Below, one piece after another: positions 1 through 12,219 of a stretch of DNA of 64,000 nucleotides (position 1 is the first letter of the stretch; every line of letters begins with the position of its first letter). Source of the stretch: Lineus longissimus (taxonomy: Eukaryota; Nemertea; Pilidiophora; Heteronemertea; Lineidae); the NCBI RefSeq assembly GCF_910592395.1, contig NC_088323.1, positions 15,425,501-15,489,500 on the forward strand, written 5' to 3'. Below the pieces are notes generated by a model, which ran no database searches, had not been told where the DNA came from, and was given only the letters and a program-made list of their open reading frames with translations. The position numbers and the translations under genes were made by a program.

Positions 1-149
1 AACTTTATTCTTCCGTTAATAATCTTAATAAAAACATGAGGGATATAATAAATATTGGAAACATGAAATAATTTGAGATCATAAGTGACTGACTAACAAA
101 ATGTGCATTCTTGGGGTACAAATTAATTTATGCTCTATCAATTATCAAG

Positions 150-3100
150 ATGGCGTCTAGACCTGGTTATCCACCCGGTGTGCCGCAAAATATGCCGCAA
201 CAGCAACGATTTCCTCAACAAGGTGGACCAATGGGACCACCATTTCAACAACCAGGGGGTTATCCTGTAGGTCGCCAATTTTCATCGCAATCCGTTCATT
301 ACAACCATTGGAAATCTATGATAATCTCTTGCAAAAATCATTCTTTGTTCGTTTTGTGTACTACAAGCTCTGTACATTTGTGTACATGATTGATACCATG
401 TACATCGATCAGGTCGGCACACTGGTCACAGTGTACATAAACCAATGTTGATCAATGAGGAACCGGCGCGATTTATCCGCCGCGTGGCGCTGCAATCGAT
501 CATACCGAAACTCTCCATTTCCAATGCATTATCATGTTATTTCTAAGCCCGAAAACAATCGGTTATTTTCGACCGATTTCGGCGACGTTTGCATCTTCCT
601 GTTTTAAATCTATTGAGCTATCAGTTTCTTAAGATAATTTTGCGGAAAATATGCGCGATGCCAGTCATTGGGCACATTTTCTGTTGTTGAAATCCTGTGC
701 AAAAATGTACGCAATGGTTTCCCGTGATTGGCCTAATGCGACGTCAACAGACCAGAAAATGACGTCATGGCGTCAGAAGGTACGATCGATTGTGGCGCCG
801 CCACTGGCATTTATCTTAACGCCGGTTCCTCATTGTCTTACACACTTTCCATAGCTATTTCTTATGTCGTCACTCCCCAAACTTCTGGTCACTCATGTAT
901 CTGGTACCGTACCCGGCCGTCCTTCTCTGGTCTTGTCTAGGCCTGGACCTTGGCCTTGCTTGCTTTTTATACCCAGTCACACGTTAAGGTTCGAACACTT
1001 ATTCATTGTCACGTCGTAGACCAGACTATTTTCACTTGTACAGGACTCGTCTTCTCATTGTCGTCTACATCATGACACCGTCTTCCAAAAAGGTAGCGGT
1101 ACCGGTAACACTTAACAATAACAGTAACACTAACAACACAGTAACACTAACAATACAGTAACACTAACAACACAGTAACAGGGCACAACATCTGCATCAG
1201 TCAGATGGTGATGATAATTGACAACGCACCATTTGACTTTGAGCCTTGAGGTGGTCCTAAGCTGCAGCCCAATCCAGAATGTGCTTGATTTGTACCCTTA
1301 TACGGTTTTGTTTGTGTCTCCATATGTTTAATGAGCTGCTGATTTATTGCTTGTCTTTCTGACTTTCAGAGTGGACCACGGCCATCATATGGCCAGCCCG
1401 GCCCTGGTCAGCAGATGGGAGGTGGACCCCCAAGGATGGGAATGCCTGGGCCGATGCATGGTCAGCCTCCGATGCAGCATAGCCCGTATGGTGGCCCGAA
1501 AGGACCGATGCCGGGCGGCATGATGCCCGCAAGGATGCCAAAATGTATGCATTGATAATATTTCTTAAGAACTGGTCTCCGTTGTGGAGAGAATTATTTT
1601 TTTCTTGCTTTCGATTCTTTTTTACAACAGTCAACAAAATCAGAATAAGTTATAAAAATACTGTCCAATTGTTTACTCAGAGAAATCATTTTATTGCGAC
1701 GTCCACAAAATCTTTCAAATGCACAAGACGCATTATTGTGGTGTACTTTTAAAACTAAACAGTAGTCCAACTTTTGAAATGTTCTCAATTTTGGTCAGGT
1801 GATAGACGCCCTGCGAAAATAAATTTCGGTCATTTTGAAACGACCCTTTTCACAGGCAATGTTTGTTTACCATGGCAAAGTAATAATATACAAGCTTATT
1901 CAAGCAATTTACTTGAAGTTGTCCATGCCTTTCAATGTTCATGATATTTTGAATGCTTTTGGTGATGATTTGATTTAAAACATGACTTTTATGTCGTGGT
2001 TAACTTACGCTGCCTGTGAAAAAAGGGTACTTTCGAAATGTCCTAAATTTATTTTCACTTACGGCCTATGGAATGTTTATTGAACCCTTGCTTTGAAGAA
2101 AAACATATTAATCACAATTTTGCTTGTCGTTTTGGAAAAAGTACTATTAAGTGAATATAGGTGGACTCGGGTTTTAAAATAGGCTTCATATTTTTGCGTT
2201 CGTTTAGCTGCCTCCACAAGCAGTCCCTCAGGGAAAGGTGAGTGATGCATGACTGTCTGAGTTGCTAACTAAATGTGTAATAAATAAAACATTTCTTAAA
2301 AATGTACAACGTATTTTGTTTGGAAAAATTCAGACAATTCCCATAATCGGCTATATTATGATATGAATTTACCAGCTTATGTTGATATCTGCATTGACAA
2401 AGTAGTTAGATGAAGTTTTTAAACTTCCAAGCTTTGCTACTTAGAATTACAGTCGCTAGTTGCAAGTAGAATGTGATAGCTTGTGATCTTAACCTTTATA
2501 CGGTGCACTTGTAGGAAAAAAAACAACATTTTGTAAAAGATGAGCTCGGTGATTTAGATTAGAATGGTACGCTGCAGAGACCATTGCAGTAGAACCTCTC
2601 TATTAAGGACACCCTCTGGACTGACGAGTACTGTCCTTAAAAGAGAGGTGTTCCGATGAGAGAGATCAAATTTAATGGAAAAAACAAATTTGGGTCCGAA
2701 ATGAGTCCCCTTAATTGAAAGGGTGTCCTTATTAGAGAGGTGTCCGCAAAGTGAGACTCTGCTGTAAATGTACAACGTATGAAATACTTGAGGGTCTGTC
2801 GGATGAGACTAAAAGCTGTGGCCCTTGTACCTGAGTGTCTATGCCAGGGCAAGTAAAAGATCCCACATAGGTGGACAGTAGCCTAGTGGACTCCATACCT
2901 CTGGCAAAAATCCAATAGGGTTACGAACTGGTAATGATAGTGATGAATGAATGAAGAGATCATGGGCACATGACTAAATTGGAAATACAGTGGAACCTCC
3001 CTTAGCGGACACCTCTCTATTAAGGACATGAGGATTGGTCGCAAAGTGGTAGTTTCCATTCAATTTGACCTCTCTTATCAGGACACCTCCCTTCTAAAGA

Positions 3101-6100
3101 CAAGGACAGCACTTGTCAGTCCGGAGGGTGTCCTTAATAGAGAGGTTTTACTGTATAAGGAATTCTTAATTATACCTTTTAGTCATGAGTTCATTTGTCT
3201 CTGCTTTCAGGTTTATCAACCATAACATCGTTTGAATGTCATTTTCATCAAAATATCTGTCTGATGTGTGAAACCACCAAACAAAGTTATGATGCTTTAT
3301 GACGCTGGATTTGTTGATTTATGACGCTGGATTTGTTGATTTATGACGCTGGATTTGTTGATTTATGACGCTGGATTTGTTGATTTATGACGTAGTGTGT
3401 GGTAATGACATCACTCAATGCATTGCATCATGCATTGTGACACGAGACTGGTGTTTCAGCTAGTATGAATGAATGAATGAAATTTACACTTGTAGTTGTA
3501 TACCGCTAAATCCGAAATGAATTTGCTCTGATGTGTTGCTTCAAAAACATCATCTGAGAAGATGAGTTTTTAGCCCACGCCTGAAAATGGCAACAGTCTT
3601 AGCCTTTTGAATATCATGACTGAGTTCGTTCCAAAGTCTGGCTGCCTGTATAAGGAAGCTCCTGCCACCGAATGACTACTGTGGTGTTCAGAAATATTAG
3701 GACACTTTCAAAATTCTAAGGGCCAAATTCATAAAGTGCGTTTAGCTTAAAACAGCGATTAACTACTGAATAGACAGATTCTGGTCCTTCATGTAAATCT
3801 TCGCAGAATATGAATAGGCCCTGAAAATGATTAGAGAGAAGTTACACGCGTCTAACCCTTAAACGCCCTTTATGAATTTGGGCCTAAGTCATTTTCCTCT
3901 TTAGCCTTCCTTTTGTCTCTAACCACTGATTATTTTTCTTATTAATCAGAACATTTATGTCTTGCAAAGTGAGTAATAATATCCCCTGTGATTGTCCATC
4001 ACAAGAGTTTATTGACAATGGGTTGCTGATCCATGGACAACAAAGATAATTATGATGGGTGCCATTCAAGCCTCTCAAATTCATAGGCCTAAGTTGTTTG
4101 AGGGGACAAGTATGGACTAAGCGCATCATTATTGTCTTTGTTATTCATCATCTATCATCATTACCGGCGTCGTAACCCTATTGGATTTTTGCCAGAGGTA
4201 TGGAGTCCACTATAGGCTACTGTCCACCTATGTGAGATCTTTTACTTGCCCTGGCATAGACACTCAGGTACAAGGGACCACAGCTTTTAGTCTCATCCGA
4301 CAGACCCTCGAGTATTTCATACGTTAATGTACGTATTGTGAAGAGCCAGGAATTTTAGTTCCTTGAAAGCCACGCCGGTTCATCCAGAAATACAATCCTG
4401 GGTTCTCCCCGGGATCGAACCCGGGCCCTATTGCGTGGTAGCCAGCGGTGTCAACCACTAGGCTATGAGGCTCCCTCCCTCATATATCAGAACCCCACGC
4501 CAATAGCATCCCGCGAAGTTACTATTTATAGCTCACAAGGTCATTTGAATAAAATATTCATGACGTTTTAGTCACGTGACAGTCGGACATCGACACTTAT
4601 TTCTACGCATTTGAGCTTATTTCAAAGTCAATTATCTTTGACCCTGCATTGATTTTAGCATGAATGATACCATAGAGTCAGAGAGCGAAATATTCAGAAC
4701 AATTATGAAGTATTTCCAACACTCGGACATGTGCCAAATTGAATCTAACTGCCCTAGTTGGAAAGCCTGAATCCATTACGAAACCGCATGTTTGTCCAAC
4801 ATTGCCTGTAATTCAGCGATGGGGAAATAGAGGGCAGCAGCTGCAGTGACGTCATCTTCGCGGAATGCTATTAGTATTACCTTTGGTATGGGCAATCACG
4901 TGGGCTTATATAACCCAGGTGCCAAGCTAAAAATGTTCAGGTTAGAGACAAATGGACAGCAAGGGAGGAAAATGACTTTTAGATTTGAAAATGTCCTAAT
5001 ATTTCTGACCACCAGTGTATGTCCCAGGCCATACCCGGGGATCCTCAGGAGACAGTTGTCTTCAGACCTCGGGGATCGCCTGGGGTCGACGGATGGGTGA
5101 TCATCTGGAAAGGCAGGGCAGAGAAGGGCTTGGGCAGGCTGCAGCGCCCTATTTTAAATTACAATTAGCCATAAGTGAAAATGGCATGGCAAAAAGAAAA
5201 CATTTCGAAAAAAAGTATTGTGAATTTTTTAGTGAAACTCTTTTAGCTGAAACACGTCTTGTAGACTGATATTCCAGCGTCATGGTGCACTTAACTAAAA
5301 TAGCGGTCCATCGTAACGAATTCTAACTGATTGCACCATAAATAGACTGCACAATTCAGGCCTCTCAATTACATGATTCCTACACCATATAACGGTGTAG
5401 GCCGTACAGGATGTCCCCAAATTAAGTCTTTTTTTTTTTTTTTTTTTTTTTAAATAATATGACCCCCTGAAGCGTTTTTTGACCCCTAACATAACCAAAT
5501 CTCATCCAAATGGCCTAATTTTATAGTTTTACCCTAAAATTATGATTTTTCAGGTGCATGTGGTGATATCAGTCACTAACTTTGATCTATGACGTCGCTG
5601 TTCAGGCAAATTTGCGCGATGAAATGTCCCCAAATTAAGCTAAAAAGCAAAAAAACATGTCTCCCAAAATAGGCTAAAAAAATACAGGGTGTAGAGGTCT
5701 CCACGTAATTGAAAGGCCTGACAATTAGGGATGTCTATCAAAGCACCTGGTAAAAAGAGCACCGACTGGGCTCTGGGCGAACTTCTCAGCCTCATGAGTG
5801 AGGTGGTCAGTCAAAGTCAAACAACCATGCATAGTCACGTTACCTAAAAACTGAAATTGTTTCAATAGTAGTACATGTAGTTACTAAATCACATCACTAA
5901 CTCCACACCTACATCAACATTCGAAGAGCTCGCAAAAGTTTCCAAGGATCACATTGATAATAATCCATTCATGTACAGTAGAACCTCCCTATCAAGAACC
6001 CCCTCAGGACAGACACGTGCTGTCCTTAATAGAGAGGTGCCCTGATTAGAGAGGTCATATTGAATGGAAACAACCAATTCGGGACCAAATTTGTCCTTAA

Positions 6101-9100
6101 TAGAGAGGTTGTCCTCAATAGAGAGGTTGTCTTCAATAGAGAGGTTGTCCTCAATAGAGAGGTTGTCCTCAATAGAGAGGTTGTCCTCAATAGAGAGGTT
6201 GTCCTCAATATAGAGGTTGTCCTCAATAGAGAGGTTGTCCTCAATAGAGAGGTGTCCACTAAGGGAGGTTCCACTGTACTTTGACACCTTAATATGACTT
6301 TACGCCAAACTTCAAACCAATCATGGAAAATGCTTTCATTTGTTTTTGAAGAAAAACCTTTTGAAATTTCGGATGCATTTTCAATCGAGTCAAACTGATT
6401 GCTTTTTCTCAGGAGTATAAAGGGCAAATATGGATTGGAAACTTTTGTATCTGAGCTCTCCATTTCCGACCGTCAAATTTAAAATTCCCCCTTTGACCTC
6501 CAGCAAAGAAGGAGCGAAAACAGGATCCCGATAAGGATAAAGACCCGTGTAAGTACCCGGCCTGTCGCCGAGGTCATGTGACGCTTCCGATTGTCTGCCG
6601 GCTGACCTGTTTATTTTGCATCTTGACTTGTCTGGGGTAGACGTCACATCTCTTCAGAAAACGAAATATACACCCTAATTAAGTAATTTTCTGGAGTCAA
6701 ATTATGTCCATGTTGATAAGGGCAAGTGAGTTTGAGCAAAGTCGTTTCAGCGACTGCACTTTGGCGAATGTAATTTACCTTGAAATTAACAAATGAGCAA
6801 ATAAAATCAAAGGTAAATAAAATGACGTATACCCCGTATACGCATACGTAACGTATACGTAAATAAAATCAAAGGTCAATAAAATGACGTATACCCCGTA
6901 TACGCATACGTAACGTATACGTACACATATACGTAAATAAAATGACATATACCCCGTATACGCATACGTAACGTATACGTACGTAACGTATACGTACACA
7001 TATACGTAAATAAAATGACATTTACCCCGTATACGCATACGTAACGTATACGTACACGTATACGTAAATAAAATCAAAGGTCAATAAAATGACGTATACC
7101 CCGTATACGCATACGTAACGTATACGTACACGTATACGTAAATAAAATCAAAAGTCAATAAAATGACGTATACCCCGTATACGTATACGCATACGTAACG
7201 TATACGTACACATATACGTAAATAAAATCAAAGGTCAATAAAATGACGTCTACCCCAGAATGATCAAGGTGGTTCTTATTAACCCATCGCTAACATCTGC
7301 ATGTTCTGGTATTTCAGACAATTTTCATTTGCGGCTTTTGTGAATCTTGAGTGTCGATTTCAAAGTGGAATCCAATCTGTACCTCACTCCCCCTTGATAG
7401 CCACTTTTAGCTTGAGCTAACAGTTTGTATGATTGTACCCCCAAGCACCCTGTGGTCAGTTTTGTTATGAAACCTAGTTTCTGGTTTAGAGCAGTTGTAC
7501 CCAATTCTCTGACAATTTTTTGATTGCTGACAGGTTGTCGTCAGAAATCTATTCAATGTATTGTTTTTCCACTTTTTGTAAAGAGGGCGTGACTAATGTC
7601 TTTTTTCCCTGTTTTGAACACAGTTGGCTGTGACATTAGATACTTTTTTTCAGAAATCCGTTTGTCATTTAACCACTTCACTACTGTTGCTTGAAATTTC
7701 GTACCGACGTGCAAAGACTCACACTCCTGTCGACTGGAATTTTGTCTGATGATGTCATGACGCAATGTACTTCGATGCATGACGCATTGCACGTCATTAC
7801 ATCATTGCCGGGAATGACACTGTGTGGTCCAGTGGTCAACTGAATAACGTCAAAAATCTCCAGTAGTGAATGGGTTGAATCATCATGCAATACTTATACT
7901 ACCAGATGGCTAAAAAACTTTAAAATGCATTTTAATTCCATATACATGTAACTGTGAAATATGACCTTTTAAAAGAATCAAACATCAAAATTGGCATTTG
8001 CGTGAATCTTAATTCAAGGCTTGGTTCAGGGTGGACACCTTGGACAGGGGGGGGGGGGGGTTAACTTGCATGTCGAATTTAAGAGTGATTTGAAATAATA
8101 TAGTTTGCTGCATGGAAAATGGTAGTTTCTGGCATCAAATTGGACTGTCACTACTGTAAGACTGTGAAGTTAGTTAAGAAACTGAAACTAATGTAAATTT
8201 AATCAATTCTGGATGAGGAAAAGTCATAACAGACAAACAGGTGCTGAGCATGAAACGCAAATAATAAATGGTGTGGCCTAGATTTCTATCAGTCTTACTA
8301 ATATCATGATGAATGGTGGGTGTGAAATTGACACTGAAAACCTCAAACGAAGCAATTTTTATTGCAGCAACCTACAATCATGATCACATGTGACAAAAGT
8401 CTCCCGTTTGCGGTGATGATTGCAGGCACCTGTGACAAATATCCGTCATCGCTGAGTGAAATCAGTGATCAATATCAGACCTAGCGATCGATAGTTTTTC
8501 ACGCAGCCGAGTGATCTTTTCATTGCTCATCGCAGTGATAATTGTAGCAGGTTGCAGCAACAAAAATTGCTTGTTTCCGAGTTGCTTTAACATAAGACTT
8601 TCTGTCACTTTCTTCATGAATGAAAACTTTAATTTTCTTACCTGGTGTTCACTTTCTAACCTTGCAACTGAATGAATTACATGTAATTTGAATGTTATCT
8701 GTCATCTAGCCCATCCTTCACGGTCAAATCAACCATGTCTTATATTTTCCTCAAATATGCCGTCTCAAATTGACCTTATCAAAATTGATCTTGAGATATA
8801 TGGGCAGTTCAACATCACTATTGTGGACACCCTCGGGACTGACAAATACTGTCTTTATTAGAGAGGTGTCCTGATTAGAGAGGTTTCCTGATTAGAGAGG
8901 TAAATTTGAATGGAAACAAGTAATTTGGGACCAAACCTAGTGTCCTTAATAGAGAAGGTGTCCTTAATAGAGAGGTGTCTGCTAAAGGTGGCCTCAACCT
9001 CATACTCCCTTTTTACATTGCTGGGGTATATCTTGAAGAGTTGTAAAAACCTTGGTGGTCAAGATGTAGAGCAGGTGTCTTAAATAGAGAGGGTGTCCTT

Positions 9101-12100
9101 TATAGAGAGGTGTCCGCTAAGGGAGGGCCTGAACCTCATAGTCTATATTCCTTATCAAGGTTGCCGGGTAAACAATGTATCTTGATAAGTTGCAAAACCT
9201 TGGTGGTCAAGGGTGTCCTAAATAGAGAGGGTGTCCTTATTTGAGAGTGAGTCCTTATTGCAGAGGGTGTCCTTATTAGAGAGGTGTCTGCTGAGGTAGG
9301 TTTCACTGTAATATAAAAGCAACCTGAAGTGTCTTGAGATTGGCCATTACAATATGTATCTTAACTGTCTTGTCTCCTAGCTCTGTAAATCTCAACTCCT
9401 TGTCAATTTCTTCAATCATACGTGCAAATCTGTATCAAAGCTATCAGCAGAGACTTCACGTCAGGTTCTGACTCAGAGAGATTGTGTCCAATCTGTGATC
9501 TTCAATGATGTTTGTGTATTGCGCAGTTGAAACATCAATGCATGTCACTTCTGCGGCCCCAGGTTCGAATCCAAGTCAATCCTTGGATACTCATATGAGA
9601 GGGCAACTCTCTTTGACAGCGTAGATTTCCTCTGGGTCTCCGGTTTCCTCCTACATACATTATAATTGCCCGATATTGTTTATAGAGTGAATAATGTCCT
9701 ATTTGACGCTCAGGTCTCAATATTTTTCTGTGTGATCAGGACTACCCAGCTTTCACTGTGTTGTAGATTTGTGACCCGTCGCAGCAAAACCAGGCACACG
9801 TCACGTCGCTCAGAGCTTGGCAGCTTGAGACGGACTGTTTGTTCATTTCTCTGTTGTCTGCCTTTTGTGACATATGAGCTCATCAATTTCTTCCATTATC
9901 TCCTGGTGTCATTTAGGCCGAAGTTACATAGACCTCATTCGTTCATTTCCCAGGACTCATTTTCCCCTTTTGCTTTCGTTCACCTGTAAAAGCACGGCCT
10001 TGTGGCGTGCATTCACCGAGGAATGAAAGAAAAACCCGGAAAGTGACTCGTGGTAAATGAACGAATGAGGCCTATGTAACTTCGGCCTTAGGCTCATCTT
10101 CTGTGCGACATGCGCCTGGTTTTACTGTGACGGGTCACATTTGATCAGAAATTTTTTCAGTGTCTTATTTCCAGTTAAAGAAGACTTACTCCCTTGCTTC
10201 AGAATCTGTGTCTCGTTGCAAATTTTAAACTGAACGGTGTTTTACTTTCAGCTAATTTAGCATTTTGCTGCATTCAGCATTGTCAAGGTTTTGTTTGCTT
10301 GAGAATTTAGGACGGTAGTGCTGCAAGATATAGTTTAGATTGCTTGGTCTTTGAATGTTTAAGAATGCTTCCACTTTAAAAACAATTGTAGTGTTTATAG
10401 CAGTGATCAGTTATAGGCCACTGGAAATCGACCACAGACCTGCCAGAGTCCTTTGCTTTGTGGCTGGGTGACTCAGAAATTAAAGATTGACCACAGTCGC
10501 CACCATTTTCGCAAGGACTTGATATCCTGAAGCAGTAGAAATCTTTCAAAATGAAATGAATGCTAATTTCAAGGGTGATTGTCAGTTCTCTGAAATTGAG
10601 GGGCTAACTCTCGAAAATCCATTTGCCGCTCAATTTCACCAGTCCTCAAATGATTCTGGTGAGTCTGATGTAAATTTTCTGCAACCCGTAACAAATATAT
10701 CTCAATATTTGAATCACCATATTGGTGTTGTTAAGAATTTTATCAGGTTATGAAGAATTCTCTAAGAGAGGTAGCACCCAAATACAGTAGAACCTCTCTA
10801 TTAAGGACACCCTCGGGACTGACAATTGCTGTCCTTAATAGTGAGGTGTCCTGATTACAGAGGTAAAAATTGAATGGAAACAACCAGTTTGGGACCAAAA
10901 CTAGTGTTCTTAATAGGAAGGTTGTCCTTAATAGAGAGGTGTCCGCTTAGGGAGGTTCCACTGTACTAGTTTATCATGAGACACGTAGGACAAATATATA
11001 TGAATAAAGTGCATTTATGTTGTTTAGGAAAATAAGTCTCCCATTACGGAAAAACTTACCTCTTTTGGAATATGTAAATTTTTCAAGTGCCTTCAAAGTC
11101 ATATTAATAAGGTGTCACGAATGTATGGAGAGTTTGTCCCGATACAGTAGAACCTCTCTACTAAGGACACCCTCGGGACTGACAAGTGCTGTCCTTAATA
11201 GAGAGGTGTCCTGATTAGAGAAGCAAAATTGAATGGAAACACCAAATTTGGGATCAAAACTTGTGTCCTTAATAGAGAGGTTGTCCTTAATAGAGAGGTG
11301 TCTGCTAAGGGAGGTTCCACTGTATTCCCAGAAAATCCTTTACTTTTTTTGAAAGACTTTGAAACTATACTGCTGGCATCACTTGTCCCCTCTTCCTAAC
11401 TCAGAATCTAAATTCTTGCTGTATTCCATGGTATTTGATTTTGATTTTCTTTTCTTCAGCTATGCACAGAATGGGGAGTGCAATGGAGCGAAAACGTCAG
11501 GCCCAGGAGATGCGTGCTCACCAGCAACAGTTGAGTAAAGCACCGTAAGTCTTTTCTAATTTCGTAGATAGAAAAATGTCAACCCGGACATCTTTGCGAT
11601 CTTCTTTTGTGACACGGTTTTGTGAGTGAAAAATGTGATGTTATGCTTCCATATTTGTGACCCGTCACAGTGAAACCAAGCACAGAAGATGAGCCTAGAT
11701 GACACTAGGAGATAATGGAAGAAATTGATGTGCTCATATTTCACTAGAGGCAGACAATAGAGAAATGAACAAACAGTCCGTCTCAATCTGCCAAGCTCAG
11801 AGCGACATGCGCCTGGTTTTGCTGTGATGGTTCACATTTTGTTCAGACCAGCGATTGATTGTGGAACACCAAAAATGCTGCAGCCAGAGTAGGCCTAATG
11901 AATTGTACATTGAAAATAAAAAACAAAATTGAAGGAGCCTCATATTCTGGTGGTTAACACATGGGTGTAGGATTAGGTGTGGGAGAGTGGCTTGCATGCC
12001 ACCTGGCCACAAGATTTCATAACTTCTTAAATACCAGCTGAACCAGAGCCTTTCGGTATTTCACTCCTCTCACTTTCAGAGAGAATAGTGTGTGTTTCTG

Positions 12101-12165
12101 GCCAATGGGTCTTTAGCTCACCTCTTAGCAGAGGTGAGCTTATCTTATACCGTGGCGTCCGTCGT

Positions 12166-12219
<54 letters not shown>

